Both the position numbers and the translations under genes were made by a program. A stretch of DNA of 6,279 bases from an uncultured Succinatimonas sp. (GTDB lineage: Bacteria; Pseudomonadota; Gammaproteobacteria; Enterobacterales; Succinivibrionaceae): positions 1 to 6,279 of the forward strand of contig CALFLJ010000197.1 in assembly GCA_937880335.1 (NCBI GenBank), given 5' to 3'. Under the pieces are notes generated by a model. The model searched no databases. It was not told the DNA's origin and saw nothing but the letters and a program-made list of their open reading frames with translations. This document shows positions 6,272 to 6,279 of the stretch, piece by piece. Within the stretch, counting starts at the first letter, position 1. Every line of letters starts with the position of its first letter.

Positions 6272-6279
6272 AAAAGGTA
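6268..6279 (+). CDS. Possible start of the next gene (four codons visible)
   Basis: ATG at 6268 preceded by GGAG with 5-nt spacing opens a frame reading Met-Glu-Lys-Val that runs off the window. The ATG at 6258 is also open to the edge but lacks a ribosome binding site. Four codons cannot identify a product or prove that the gene is real. Confidence 0.3.

Noticed and set aside
1..6279. CRISPR array, insertion sequence, tRNA, rRNA, toxin-antitoxin or phage-defence module
   Set aside because: I saw no regularly spaced repeats, terminal repeats with a transposase, cloverleaf-like sequence or small toxin/antitoxin pair; nearly all the DNA is accounted for by housekeeping genes.

Overview
The window reads as an AT-rich gammaproteobacterial chromosome segment, coding on the + strand throughout except for a short non-coding stretch at the right end. 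Five complete genes and the 3' end of a sixth are packed head to tail: rppH (3' end) - ptsP - thyA - sdhE - srmB - nagA. The rppH-ptsP-...-thyA order is the arrangement known from enterics, vibrios and relatives. Together with an E. coli-type SdhE and a SrmB-type DEAD-box helicase, it places the DNA in Gammaproteobacteria. The AT-rich composition and local rearrangements would suit a host-associated or fermentative lineage such as Succinivibrionaceae, but that is a guess that the window cannot settle.

Layout: 1-225 is the end of rppH (RNA 5' pyrophosphohydrolase). 228-2519 is ptsP (nitrogen-PTS enzyme I with an N-terminal GAF domain). 2534-3328 is thyA (thymidylate synthase, GTG start). 3328-3594 is sdhE (flavinylation factor), overlapping the thyA stop by one base. 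3595-4941 is srmB, starting directly after the sdhE stop. 4969-6129 is nagA (N-acetylglucosamine-6-phosphate deacetylase). Intergenic gaps run from -1 to 27 nt and no terminator was noticed between genes, so all six could be read as one transcript. The products belong to unrelated processes: mRNA decay, PTS signalling, dTMP synthesis, flavoprotein maturation, ribosome assembly and amino-sugar use. The cluster therefore looks like a compact housekeeping array and not a dedicated pathway.

The right end (6130-6279) is the only substantial non-coding stretch. It holds an imperfect direct repeat with two 7-T runs, a weak hairpin followed by a T run (likely terminator), and a strong inverted repeat at 6227-6271. 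The right arm of that inverted repeat contains a Shine-Dalgarno-like GGAG and an ATG, possibly the start of the next gene, and it also overlaps a perfect TATAAT. This is the most interesting regulatory structure in the window.

No mobile element, CRISPR array, tRNA or rRNA was seen. I found no convincing new system. The points worth checking are the absence of lgt between ptsP and thyA, the coupling of sdhE to thyA and srmB, the NagA active-site substitutions, and the 3' hairpin region.
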